64,000 bases of DNA from Dyella sedimenti (GTDB taxonomy: Bacteria > Pseudomonadota > Gammaproteobacteria > Xanthomonadales > Rhodanobacteraceae). How positions within the stretch are numbered: position 1 is the stretch's first letter; every line of letters begins with the position of its first letter. The position numbers and the translations under genes were made by a program. Shown piece by piece: positions 52,169 through 60,181 of the stretch. The notes beneath the pieces are model-generated. The model had not been told where the DNA came from and ran no database searches. It saw only the letters and a list, made by a program, of their open reading frames with translations. The stretch spans positions 434,001 to 498,000 of the forward strand of contig NZ_JAKWJO010000001.1 in NCBI RefSeq assembly GCF_022760995.1. The letters run 5' to 3'.

Positions 52169-52318
52169 CCGCTTGGAGGGCGACCCTGTGCCCAACAGGG
52201 ACCGCCGGCGGTGAAGCGGACTCCCCGCCGCGCTTCCCGTCCGGCGAGCGTGATCGTTGACCGGATCCGCATGGGCGGTGCGCGCCAGGAACATCTGGCG
52301 CGCATCCGGTTGCGGTCC

Positions 52319-52699
52319 TCACCCCCGGCGACGTTCCTCCATCAGGCCCACCAGGTTGCCATCCGGATCGCGCAGGAAGGCCAGCCACAGTGTGTGGTCG
52401 GACAATTCGGCGGTGGCCTGCGGCTCGCGCTCGCCCACGGCGCCGCGATTGAGCAGGGCGGCGAAGCGTTCCTGGATCTCGGCCACCTTGAAGTACAGGA
52501 TGGAGTTGTCACCCACCGCGCCCGCGCCCTGCGGCGTGGAAAGCATCAGCCGCACGCCGCCGCAGTCGAGGAAGGCCAGGTTGGTCGCGGGGCGGAACAG
52601 GAACGGCAGTTCCAGAATGTCCCGGTAGAACGCCAGTGCGGCATCCACGTCGCTGACGGTGATGGCGATCTGGCCGATACCGGTGATGGGCGTGGGCAT
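52319..52699 (-). CDS. VOC-family (glyoxalase/bleomycin-resistance-like) protein
   Basis: This 126-residue protein has the beta-alpha-beta-beta-beta fold pattern twice: I-G-Q-I-A-I-T-V-S-D-V-D-A-A-L-A-F-Y near the start and Y-F-K-V-A-E-I / F-L-R-D-P-D-G-N-L-V-G-L-M at the end. The D-P-D-G-N-x-x-x-L-x-E pattern is typical of vicinal-oxygen-chelate proteins. Probable metal ligands cannot be fixed with certainty. Substrate is unknown. It is divergent from the dinG-like gene, with 74 nt between starts. Confidence 0.85.
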   Translation of the reverse strand: MPTPITGIGQIAITVSDVDAALAFYRDILELPFLFRPATNLAFLDCGGVRLMLSTPQGAGAVGDNSILYFKVAEIQERFAALLNRGAVGEREPQATAELSDHTLWLAFLRDPDGNLVGLMEERRRG

Positions 52700-52761
52700 G
52701 GCAATGCTCCGTGGAGGGCCGCCCGCAGTCTAGGACATTCGCGGGGCGGGCTCCGGTCGGC

Positions 52762-52776
52762 GATACTTCGCCCATG
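52762..52776 (+). promoter_or_regulatory. candidate leaderless promoter of the DinG/YoaA helicase gene
   Basis: GATACT lies exactly 6 nt before ATG 52774, with no Shine-Dalgarno. The -35 region has no clear match. Confidence 0.45.
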
Positions 52777-54714
52777 ATCGATCACGAGGATGCCGCCGCG
52801 CTGCTCGGCGCGGAAGGCCCGTTCGCCCGCGAGCTGCCCAATTTCGCCCCGCGCGCCGCCCAGCAGGCGATGGCGCGCGCGGTGCAGCATGCCATCGCCG
52901 AGCGCGAGACGCTGGTCGCCGAGGCCGGCACCGGTACCGGCAAGACCTTCGCCTACCTGGTGCCCGCGTTGCTGTCCGGCGAGCGGGTGATCGTCTCCAC
53001 CGGCACCAAGGCGCTGCAGGACCAGCTGTATTTCCGCGACCTACCGCGCGTGCGCTCGGTGCTCGATGCGCGCCTCAAGATGGCGTTGCTCAAGGGCCGC
53101 GCCAACTACCTGTGCCTGTACCGGCTGGACCAGACGGTGCGCGAGGGCGCCAGCTTCGATCGCGCGCAGGCTTCGCAGCTGGCGGCGATCCGCGCATGGT
53201 CGGCGCGCACGCGCCGGGGTGATCGCATGGAGCTGGCCGAGGTGCCGGAAGAATCGCCGATGTGGCCGCGCGTCACCTCCACGCCGGAGAACTGCCTGGG
53301 CGTGGAGTGCCCGTTCTACGATGACTGCCACGTGGTCAAGGCCCGCCGCGAGGCGCAGGAGGCGGACTTGGTGGTGGTCAATCACCACCTGCTGTTCGCC
53401 GACCTGGCGCTCAAGCAGGAGGGCTTCGGCGAGATCCTGCCCGGCGCCAGCGCTTTCATCCTTGACGAGGCCCACCAGATTCCCGAGTTGGCCGGCCAGT
53501 TCTTCTCGCAGAGCATCAGCGCGCGCCAGCTCGCCGAGCTGGCGCAGGACAGCCTGGGCGAATGCAACGGCGTCACCGGCGCGATTGGCCTGGTGCTGGA
53601 GCCGGCCGAGGCGCTGCAGGACACCGTGCGCCGGCTGCGTCTGGCGATGGATACGCTGGCCGAGCGCGGGCCGTTCCACATGCTGGAAGCCAACACCGCC
53701 ATCGCCGACGCCCTGCACGAGGTGCGCGAGGTGCTCGCCGCCTTTACCGACGTACTGGCCTCGCAGGCCGAGCGCTCGCGCGGCTTTGCCAACGCGCACG
53801 AGCGTGCGGCGCTGCTCAGCGAGCGGCTGGACCGCATCACCGAGCGCGAGAGCGAGCGTGATGTGCGCTGGTACGAACTGTTCCCGCGCGGCTTCGCCCT
53901 GCACGCCACGCCGCTCGATCTGGCCGCGCCGTTGCGCGCCATGCGCGAACAGACGCAGGCGGCGTGGATTCATACCTCGGCCACCTTGTCGGTGGCGGGC
54001 AGCTTCGATCACTTCGCGCGCCAGTTGGGGCTGGACGATCCGCAGACGCTGCATGTGGATAGCCCGTTCGACTACGCCACCCAGGCACTGTGCTATCTGC
54101 CGCCGGGCTTGCCCGACCCCGCCGCGCGCGACTACACCGACCGTGTGCTCGATGCCGTGCTGCCCGTGCTGCATGCCTCGCATGGCCGCGCCTTCCTGCT
54201 GTTCACCTCGCACCGGGCCTTGCGCCGCGCGGCCGATTTGCTGCGCGAACGCGTGCCGTGGCCGTTGTTCGTGCAGGGCACGGCGCCGCGCCATCGCCTG
54301 CTGGACGATTTCCGCGCCAGCGGCCACGGCGTGCTGCTGGGCGCGGCGAGTTTCTGGGAAGGCGTGGACGTGGCCGGCGAGGCGCTCAGCGTGGTGGTGA
54401 TCGACAAGCTGCCGTTCGCCTCGCCGGACGATCCGGTGCTGCAGGCGCGGCTGGAAGCGCTGGAGCAATCGGGCATCAACCCCTTCATGGGCTGGCAGGT
54501 ACCCAGCGCGGTGATCGCGCTGAAGCAGGGCGCGGGACGGCTGATCCGCGATGTGCATGACCGCGGCGTGCTGGTGCTGTGCGACCCGCGCCTCACCGGC
54601 AAGGGCTATGGCCGCCTGTTCCTGGCCAGCCTGCCGCCGATGCCGCGCACGCGCGAGCTGGCCGACGTGCGGTCATTCTTCGGTGATATGGTGCTGGCCC
54701 ATCCGCCGGAATGA
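52774..54714 (+). CDS. DinG/YoaA-type XPD-like DNA helicase
   Basis: This 646-residue superfamily 2 helicase has motif I G-T-G-T-G-K-T at about residues 52-58, an iron-sulfur insert with cysteines in N-Y-L-C-L, N-C-L-G-V-E-C-P and D-D-C, motif II D-E-A-H (I-L-D-E-A-H), and C-terminal motifs including S-A-T-L and Q-G-x-G-R-x-I-R. The cluster and length match YoaA rather than the longer DinG. Such helicases unwind DNA with 5'-3' polarity and act in repair. A -10-like GATACT precedes ATG 52774. Confidence 0.9.
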   Translation: MIDHEDAAALLGAEGPFARELPNFAPRAAQQAMARAVQHAIAERETLVAEAGTGTGKTFAYLVPALLSGERVIVSTGTKALQDQLYFRDLPRVRSVLDARLKMALLKGRANYLCLYRLDQTVREGASFDRAQASQLAAIRAWSARTRRGDRMELAEVPEESPMWPRVTSTPENCLGVECPFYDDCHVVKARREAQEADLVVVNHHLLFADLALKQEGFGEILPGASAFILDEAHQIPELAGQFFSQSISARQLAELAQDSLGECNGVTGAIGLVLEPAEALQDTVRRLRLAMDTLAERGPFHMLEANTAIADALHEVREVLAAFTDVLASQAERSRGFANAHERAALLSERLDRITERESERDVRWYELFPRGFALHATPLDLAAPLRAMREQTQAAWIHTSATLSVAGSFDHFARQLGLDDPQTLHVDSPFDYATQALCYLPPGLPDPAARDYTDRVLDAVLPVLHASHGRAFLLFTSHRALRRAADLLRERVPWPLFVQGTAPRHRLLDDFRASGHGVLLGAASFWEGVDVAGEALSVVVIDKLPFASPDDPVLQARLEALEQSGINPFMGWQVPSAVIALKQGAGRLIRDVHDRGVLVLCDPRLTGKGYGRLFLASLPPMPRTRELADVRSFFGDMVLAHPPE

Positions 54715-54769
54715 AGCTCCCCACCGCCGATGCGGCGGAACGGCGGCCAACGACGAAGGAGGGCAGGGC

Positions 54770-55138
54770 ATGGCCAAGGTCATCGGACTGGGCGGTATCT
54801 TTTTCAAATCGCGTGATCCCAAGGCGCTGGGCGAGTGGTATGCCCAGCACCTGGGCTTGCCGGTGGACAAGTGGGGCGGGGCGCGCTTCGACGAGGACGC
54901 CGCGCGTCCCGGCTATACGCTGTGGTCGCCATTTGCCGCCGACACGAACCACTTCGCCCCGAGCACGCAGCCATACATGCTCAATTTCCGCGTGGACGAC
55001 CTCGATGGCTTGCTGGCCACGCTGCGCGCCGCCGGCGTGAGCGTGGATGAACGCGTCGAGCAGGGCGAGTATGGGCGGTTCGGCTGGATCATGGATCCGG
55101 AAGGCACGCGCATCGAGCTGTGGCAGCCGCCGGGCTGA
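54770..55138 (+). CDS. VOC-family protein
   Basis: This 122-residue protein starts M-A-K-V-I-G-L-G-G-I-F-F and has W-Y-A-Q-H-L-G-L-P-V in helix one and W-I-M-D-P-E-G-T-R-I-E-L-W-Q at the end, typical of vicinal-oxygen-chelate (glyoxalase-like) domains. ATG 54770 follows AAGGAGG. It is close behind the helicase gene on the same strand. The substrate is unknown. Confidence 0.87.
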   Translation: MAKVIGLGGIFFKSRDPKALGEWYAQHLGLPVDKWGGARFDEDAARPGYTLWSPFAADTNHFAPSTQPYMLNFRVDDLDGLLATLRAAGVSVDERVEQGEYGRFGWIMDPEGTRIELWQPPG

Positions 55139-55190
55139 GTTGCTTTTCCAGCCGTTTTCCGCGCCTGGCAGCGGCTATCATGGCGCGGCC

Positions 55191-55880
55191 ATGAACCTGC
55201 TCGCCATCGAAACCGCCACCGAAGCCTGTTCCGTCGCCCTGGTCCACGGCGATGAAGTGATCGCGCGCAGCGAGGTCGCGCCGCGCCGCCACGCCGAGCT
55301 GGTGCTGCCGATGGCGGATGCCCTGCTGGCCGAGGCCGGATTGGGACGGCACGCGCTCGACGCCATCGCGGTGGGGCGCGGTCCCGGCGCCTTCACCGGC
55401 GTGCGCCTGGGCATCTCGCTGGCGCAGGGCATGGCCTTGGCGTTGGACCTGCCGGTGATTACCGTCTCGTCGCTGGCCGCGCTGGCGCTGGAAGCGCCGG
55501 AGGACGAGGCCGCCATCCTGGCCGTGATCGATGCTCGCATGGGCGAGATCTACGCGGCGAGCTACCGCCGCGACGACAACGGCGGGCTGGTTGCCCTGGA
55601 CGAGGAGCGCGTGTGCACGCCCGGGGCGCTGCCGCTGCCATCGGCGGCGGCGTGGCACGTGGTCGGCACGGGCTGGACCACCTATGCCGACGTGCTGCGC
55701 GGCCGGCTCACCGGCGAACTGCTTGGCGCCGAGGGCGAGCGCTACCCGCAGGCGCGGCACGTGGCGGAACTGGCCGCGCGGGAGTTCCGGGCCGGCCGTG
55801 TGCTGGCGCCGGAGCAGGCCCTGCCGGTCTACCTGCGCGACAAGGTCGCGCTGACGCTGGCGGAGCAGGGCAAGGCCTGA
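55191..55880 (+). CDS. tsaB: tRNA N6-threonylcarbamoyladenosine biosynthesis protein TsaB
   Basis: This 229-residue ASKHA-fold protein begins M-N-L-L-A-I-E-T-A-T-E-A-C-S and has G-P-G-A-F-T-G-V-R-L-G at about residues 66-76, the TsaB signature. It pairs with TsaD and TsaE to transfer threonylcarbamoyl to A37 of ANN-decoding tRNAs. TATCAT ends 9 nt before the ATG, giving a very short or absent leader. There is no strong Shine-Dalgarno. Confidence 0.93.
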   Translation: MNLLAIETATEACSVALVHGDEVIARSEVAPRRHAELVLPMADALLAEAGLGRHALDAIAVGRGPGAFTGVRLGISLAQGMALALDLPVITVSSLAALALEAPEDEAAILAVIDARMGEIYAASYRRDDNGGLVALDEERVCTPGALPLPSAAAWHVVGTGWTTYADVLRGRLTGELLGAEGERYPQARHVAELAAREFRAGRVLAPEQALPVYLRDKVALTLAEQGKA

Positions 55881-55967
55881 AAATCCCGGCATGGTCACAG
55901 AGCGCCTTCACGTCTCCTTGGCGAGCGTGGGTATGCACTCCTGGCTTGTCCAGCGGAGGCGAGTCCC

Positions 55968-56177
55968 ATGTCCGAGCACGTCTACAAGTCCGTGGAGCTG
56001 ACCGGCTCGTCGAAGGTCGGCAGCGACGATGCGATCAAGTGCGCGATCGAACGCGCCTCCAAGACCATCCGCGATATCCGCTGGTTCCACGTGACCGAGA
56101 TCCGCGGCCACGTGGACGAGGGCAAGGTGGCCTACTGGCAGGTGACGCTGAAGATCGGCTTCACCCTGGAAGGCTGA
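55968..56177 (+). CDS. dodecin (flavin-binding dodecamer)
   Basis: This 69-residue protein matches the whole dodecin fold: M-S-E-H-V-Y-K-S-V-E-L-T-G-S-S then a helix, and R-W-F-H-V-T-E-I-R-G-H-V with the tryptophan that stacks on flavin. Dodecins store flavins (FMN/riboflavin) and protect them from side reactions. ATG 55968 follows GGAGGCG. It ends 8 nt before the convergent ArsR gene stop. Confidence 0.93.
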   Translation: MSEHVYKSVELTGSSKVGSDDAIKCAIERASKTIRDIRWFHVTEIRGHVDEGKVAYWQVTLKIGFTLEG

Positions 56178-56184
56178 GCGCGGA

Positions 56185-56565
56185 TCAGCCGGCCTTCGGC
56201 TTGGCCGCCGCCTTGCGCCGGCTCGGTTTCGGCCGGCCGGCGGACTGGATGCTGTGCGCCTTGAGGATGGCCGGCAGCAATCCGGGGAAGCGCTGTTCGA
56301 TTTCGCCGCAACGGGTGGTGTTGAGCATCTCCACGCCGTGGCGCTCGCTGCGGACCAGGCCGGCTTCGCGCAGCGCGCGGAAATGCTGGGACAGCGTGGA
56401 CTTGGGGATGCTGCGGTCCTCCACCTGCAGGAAGGCCGAGCAGGTGTTGGCGCGTTCGGCGCAGGCCAGCTGGGCGTAGATGGCGGCGCGCACGGGATCG
56501 GACAGGGCATGCAGGATGCCCTCCACGGTGATGTCTTCGATCGAGGGGTGGGTCAACGGCCTCAT
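56185..56565 (-). CDS. ArsR-family winged-helix repressor
   Basis: This 126-residue protein has an ArsR/SmtB-like winged helix (about 15-100): H-A-L-S-D-P-V-R-A-A-I-Y, C-x-A-F, S-T-L-S-Q-H-F-R-A-L-R-E-A-G-L-V and a short wing. A Lys/Pro/Ala-rich C-terminal tail (P-K-P-S-R-R-K-A-A-A-K-P) follows. The metal motif E-L-C-V-C-D is absent, so it probably senses a non-metal signal. TAAAAT lies exactly 6 nt before its ATG. It is divergent from the SDR gene, with two palindromes between. Confidence 0.87.
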   Translation of the reverse strand: MRPLTHPSIEDITVEGILHALSDPVRAAIYAQLACAERANTCSAFLQVEDRSIPKSTLSQHFRALREAGLVRSERHGVEMLNTTRCGEIEQRFPGLLPAILKAHSIQSAGRPKPSRRKAAAKPKAG

Positions 56566-56577
56566 ATGCTCATTTTA
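56563..56577 (-). promoter_or_regulatory. candidate leaderless promoter of the ArsR-family gene
   Basis: On the minus strand TAAAAT (56577-56572) is followed by GAGCAT and then ATG, so the distance from -10 box to start is 6 nt. The -35 region is weak. Confidence 0.5.
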
Positions 56578-56601
56578 GCAACACTTGAAATCGGGTTCTT
56601 T

Positions 56602-56640
56602 AGTTCGTATGTTTCGAACTATGGGAGTTAGCGACTCCCA
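56602..56640. promoter_or_regulatory. two palindromes in the ArsR-SDR divergent promoter region
   Basis: AGTTCG-TATGTTT-CGAACT (56602-56620) has perfect 6-bp arms and TGGGAGT-TAGCG-ACTCCCA (56622-56640) has perfect 7-bp arms. The first is the better candidate operator for the ArsR protein. The second may be a further site or a hairpin in the SDR leader. Confidence 0.5.
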
Positions 56641-56675
56641 GGATCGTACCCCATTCCCCTTTTCAAGGATTCGAC

Positions 56676-57422
56676 ATGAGCAAGCTCAAAGGCAAAGTGG
56701 CCGTCGTCACCGGCGCCTCCAAGGGCATCGGCGCCGCCATCGCCAAGGCGCTGGCCGCCGAAGGCGCTTCGGTGGTGGTGAACTACGCGTCCAGCAAGGC
56801 CGGCGCCGATGCGGTGGTCGCCGAGATCGCCAAGGCCGGCGGCAAGGCCGTCGCGGCGGGTGGCGACGTGTCCAAGGCGGCCGACGCCAAGGGCATCGTC
56901 GATGCCGCCATCGCGCAGTTCGGCCGCCTGGACATCCTGGTGAACAACTCCGGCGTGTACGAATTCGGCGCGCTCGACAACATCACCGAGGAACACTTCC
57001 ACAAGCAGTTCAACGTCAACGTGCTGGGCCTGCTGCTGGTGACCCAGGCCGCCGCCCGCCACATGGGCGAGGGTGCCAGCATCATCAACATCGGCTCGTT
57101 GGTCTCGCGCATCGTGCCGCCGGAAAGCGCCGTCTACACCGCCACCAAGAGCGCGGTGGACGCCATCACCGGCGTGCTCTCGCGCGAGCTGGGCGCGCGC
57201 AAGATCCGCGTCAACTCGGTGAACCCGGGCATGGTGGAAACCGAGGGCACGCACACCGCCGGCTTCATCGGCTCGGACTTCCAGGCCTGGGCCGAATCGC
57301 AGACGCCGCTGGGCCGCATCGGCCAGCCCAACGACATCGCCTCGGTGGTCGCCTTCCTCGCCTCGGACGATGCTTACTGGCTCACTGGCGAACTGATCCA
57401 CGCCGGCGGCGGCGCGCGCTGA
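56676..57422 (+). CDS. short-chain dehydrogenase/reductase
   Basis: This 248-residue classical SDR has T-G-A-S-K-G-I-G for cofactor binding (about residues 12-19), N-N-S-G-V at the active-site wall, catalytic Ser in I-G-S-L-V-S and Tyr-x-x-x-Lys in Y-T-A-T-K, and a C-terminal S-D-D-A-Y-W-L-T-G. The NADP-type fold resembles 3-oxoacyl-ACP reductases and glucose dehydrogenases; the substrate is unknown. It is probably repressed by the divergent ArsR-type protein through the palindrome at 56602-56620. Confidence 0.92.
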   Translation: MSKLKGKVAVVTGASKGIGAAIAKALAAEGASVVVNYASSKAGADAVVAEIAKAGGKAVAAGGDVSKAADAKGIVDAAIAQFGRLDILVNNSGVYEFGALDNITEEHFHKQFNVNVLGLLLVTQAAARHMGEGASIINIGSLVSRIVPPESAVYTATKSAVDAITGVLSRELGARKIRVNSVNPGMVETEGTHTAGFIGSDFQAWAESQTPLGRIGQPNDIASVVAFLASDDAYWLTGELIHAGGGAR

Positions 57423-57506
57423 TTCCATGGCTCGAAGCCATCGCATCCGGTGTGGGCCGGCTGCGATGGCTGCCGCGCTCACCGCGAGCATGTGGCAGTC
57501 CGGTGC

Positions 57507-57935
57507 CTAGGCGCCTTCCACGATCTCGACGTCCGGAATCCAGCGACTCTGGCGGCGCGCCAGCCGCGCTGGCGCATCCTCGTCGCTGAAGCTGGCCGGC
57601 ACGGGTTGCAGCAGGGTCGGATCGACGCCCTCGAAGGTATGCACGTTGACCACGCCATACAGGCGGCCATCGACCAGGCAGGTCACCAGGGGCACCACGC
57701 CGCAGCGGGTGCAGACGTGGAACCGCGATGTCCGCGTGCCGAAGGCATAGCGGGAAACCCGCGAGGCATCCTCGATCGTCACGCGCAGGCTGCCGCCGGG
57801 GTGCGATGTCCATGCGCCGCCATGCTTGACGCAGAACGAACAATCGCACGCGCGCGCGGGAATGGCTTCGGCATCGGACGGCCAGGCCAGCGTGTAGGCG
57901 ATGTTGCCGCAATGGCATGTCCCTTGGATCAGCAT
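57507..57935 (-). CDS. GFA/CENP-V-family zinc-binding protein
   Basis: This 142-residue protein has the GFA-type zinc motifs: T-C-H-C-G-N at the N-terminus, D-C-S-F-C-V-K, and H-V-C-T-R-C-G-V. Family members include glutathione-dependent formaldehyde-activating enzyme, but many are uncharacterised; the substrate here is uncertain. Start ATG 57935. It is separated from yeiH by a strong minus-strand terminator at 57961-57992. Confidence 0.88.
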   Translation of the reverse strand: MLIQGTCHCGNIAYTLAWPSDAEAIPARACDCSFCVKHGGAWTSHPGGSLRVTIEDASRVSRYAFGTRTSRFHVCTRCGVVPLVTCLVDGRLYGVVNVHTFEGVDPTLLQPVPASFSDEDAPARLARRQSRWIPDVEIVEGA

Positions 57936-57960
57936 GGCCGGGCTCCGGTCGTTGCGATGG

Positions 57961-57992
57961 AAAAAGGCCCCGCCTCCGGAAGAGGCGGGGCC
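57961..57992 (-). terminator. rho-independent terminator downstream of yeiH
   Basis: On the minus strand an 11-bp GC-rich stem (GGCCCCGCCTC / GAGGCGGGGCC) is followed directly by TTTTT. It lies between the yeiH stop and the start of the GFA-type gene. Confidence 0.9.
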
Positions 57993-58027
57993 TGCAGTCT
58001 GCCCATCCGGTGGATGGCGGGCAATGC

Positions 58028-59053
58028 TCAGAGCTGGCCGATCACGAGCTGCACCAACAGGCTGCTGACCGAGACGGCGGCCCATACGCCCAGGCCCAGC
58101 AGGATCGGGCGATGGCCGGTCGAGGCCATCTTGCGCAGGTTGGCGGACAGGCCGATGGCGGTCAGCGCCACGATGATCAGGAACTCCGCGGCGGCATGCA
58201 GCGCCGGCAGCATCGCGGTGGGCACCAGGCCGGCCGTGCGCACCGCCGAGGCGACCAGGAACCACAGGATGAACCAAGGGAAGATGCGGCGCAGGCTGAA
58301 ATCCCCCGTGCCGTGCTTCTTGTGCTTCCAGGCGGTGATGACGGCCAGCGCTAGGCAGACCGGGATGATAAGGGTGGCGCGGGTGAGCTTGACGATGGTG
58401 GCGTAGTCGCCGGCCTGCTTGCTGAAGCTGTAGCCCGCGGCCACGACCGACGAGGTGTCGTTGATCGCCGTGCCCGCCCACAGGCCGAAGCCCAGGTCCG
58501 ACAGGTGCAGCAGGTGCCCGAGCAGCGGGAACAGCAGCACCGCCACCAGGTTGAACAGGAAGATGGTGGAGATGGCGAAGGCGGTGTCGTGCTCGTCCGG
58601 CTTGAGGATCGGCGTCACCGCGGCGATGGCCGAGCCGCCGCAGATGGCGGTGCCCACGCCGATCAGGATCTTCAGTTGGTCGTGCACCTTGAGCCAGCGG
58701 CCCAGCAGCCAGGCGGCGAGGAAGGCCACCGTGATGGTCACCAGGGTCACCGACAGCGACTCCAGGCCGGTCCTGGCCACCTGGTCGAGGCTCAGTCCAA
58801 AGCCCAGCGCGATGATCGACCATTGCAGCACCTGCTTGCCGGCGAACTGGATGCCCGGCGTGTAGGTGCCGCCAGGCGACACCGTATTGCGCACCAGGAT
58901 GCCCAGCACGATGCCGAACACCGGTCCGCCGACCAGCGGCGCCAGCTTGCCCAGGGCCAGCGCGGCCAGGGCGATGGCGACCGCCAGCGCCAGGCCGGGC
59001 AGGCGCTGGGACAGGGTGGGGGCGGTAGGGGCGGGGACGGTGACGGCGTTCAT
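58028..59053 (-). CDS. yeiH: YeiH-family putative sulfate exporter/membrane transporter
   Basis: This 341-residue membrane protein of the UPF0324/YeiH family has about ten transmembrane segments and the conserved loops I-L-I-G-V-G-T-A-I-C-G-G-S-A-I-A and G-T-A-I-N-D-T-S-S-V. ATG 59053 follows AGGAGAACC. It is divergent from the LysR-type gene, the arrangement of yeiH with yeiE in E. coli. The transported substrate is not experimentally settled; sulfate and related anions are annotated. Confidence 0.88.
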   Translation of the reverse strand: MNAVTVPAPTAPTLSQRLPGLALAVAIALAALALGKLAPLVGGPVFGIVLGILVRNTVSPGGTYTPGIQFAGKQVLQWSIIALGFGLSLDQVARTGLESLSVTLVTITVAFLAAWLLGRWLKVHDQLKILIGVGTAICGGSAIAAVTPILKPDEHDTAFAISTIFLFNLVAVLLFPLLGHLLHLSDLGFGLWAGTAINDTSSVVAAGYSFSKQAGDYATIVKLTRATLIIPVCLALAVITAWKHKKHGTGDFSLRRIFPWFILWFLVASAVRTAGLVPTAMLPALHAAAEFLIIVALTAIGLSANLRKMASTGHRPILLGLGVWAAVSVSSLLVQLVIGQL

Positions 59054-59127
59054 GCGGTTCTCCTGCGTTGGCGGCATTGTCCGCGTCGCCATGCATCAGG
59101 AAAACTTTGAATTTCTGATAGATGTCA

Positions 59128-59142
59128 TAAGATAGGCTGATG
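59128..59142 (+). promoter_or_regulatory. candidate leaderless promoter of the LysR-family gene
   Basis: TAAGAT lies exactly 6 nt before ATG 59140. CTTTGA (59105-59110) at 17-nt spacing is a plausible -35 box, the best -35 of the five such promoters. Confidence 0.55.
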
Positions 59143-60024
59143 ATCAACATCAGCCCCCGCCAACTGGAAGTGTTCGTGCAGATCGCCAGGCTGGGCAGCG
59201 TGCGTGCCGCCGCCGAGGCGCTGTACCTGACCCAGCCGGCGGCCAGCATGGCGCTGGCCGAGATGGAGCGGCAGCTCGATGGCCCGGTCTTTGCCCGCGA
59301 ACGCGGCCGCTTGCGGCTCAACGCGCGCGGCCGCGAACTGCTGCCGCTGGCGCAGGAACTGCTGGAGCGCTATGCCGAGTTTGGCCGCGTCGGCAGTGGC
59401 GGCGCGCAGGCGCTGGGCGGCGAACTGCGCGTGGGCGCCAGCAACACGGTGGGCAACTATCGCGTCGGTGAACTGCTGGGCGATTTCGTGCGCGCGCATC
59501 CGCACGTGTCGGTGCGGCTGCGCGTGGCCAACACGGCGGAGATTGCCGCGGCCATGCTCGACCATGCCCTGGAGCTGGGGTGCGTGGAAGGGCCGGTGGC
59601 GCATCCCTCGCTTGAAGTGCGGCCCTGGCGCGACGATGCGCTGGTGGTGTGCGCGTCGCCCGACCATCCGCTGGCACGCAAGCGCTCGCTGCGGCCGGAG
59701 GATTTCGCCGGTGCGCGCTGGGTGCTGCGCGAGCCGGGCTCGGCCACCCGCAGCCTCAGCGAGCGCGCGCTGTCGGTGCTGCCGCCGGGGGAAACGGTGC
59801 TGGAGCTGGACCAGGCCGAGGCGATCAAGCAGGCCGTGATCGCCGGGCTGGGCATCGCCTGCCTGCCGCAGGTGGCGGTGGTCGACGCCGTGGCCAACGG
59901 CCGCCTGAAGGTGCTGCGCACGCCGTTCCTCGACCTGCAGCGCAAGCTATCGCTGCTGCTGCACCGGCAACGCTACCGCGGCGCACTGATCGACGCCTTC
60001 CTGGCCAGCGCCGCCGGGCGTTGA
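59140..60024 (+). CDS. LysR-family transcriptional regulator (YeiE-like)
   Basis: This 294-residue LysR regulator has an N-terminal winged helix (I-S-P-R-Q-L-E-V-F-V-Q-I, R-A-A-A-E-A-L-Y-L-T-Q-P-A-A-S-M-A-L) and a periplasmic-binding-like effector domain from about 92 onward. It is divergent from yeiH, as in the yeiE-yeiH pair, so it probably activates that transporter. The effector is unknown here. The start has a -10-like box 6 nt before it. Confidence 0.9.
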   Translation: MINISPRQLEVFVQIARLGSVRAAAEALYLTQPAASMALAEMERQLDGPVFARERGRLRLNARGRELLPLAQELLERYAEFGRVGSGGAQALGGELRVGASNTVGNYRVGELLGDFVRAHPHVSVRLRVANTAEIAAAMLDHALELGCVEGPVAHPSLEVRPWRDDALVVCASPDHPLARKRSLRPEDFAGARWVLREPGSATRSLSERALSVLPPGETVLELDQAEAIKQAVIAGLGIACLPQVAVVDAVANGRLKVLRTPFLDLQRKLSLLLHRQRYRGALIDAFLASAAGR

Positions 60025-60181
60025 GCAGGCGCTTTCCGATCGCGATGTCAAACAGGTTCTAAAACCAAATACCGAGGCCCTGGATCCTGGCCCTTGCCCC
60101 CTCTTGTGGGGTGCGGGGGGATGACGAGCACGGGGCCGAGGCGAAGGGCGGTCGCGCACAGGGGACCCGATGGCAAGCAGG
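60025..60181. other. gap between the LysR and ptsI genes with a REP fragment
   Basis: This 157-nt gap between convergent genes has a degenerate REP fragment (GTCGCGCACAGGGGACC around 60149-60165) and a C-rich/G-rich stretch (CCCCCTC-TTGTGGGGTGCGGGG). No gene is evident. Confidence 0.4.
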
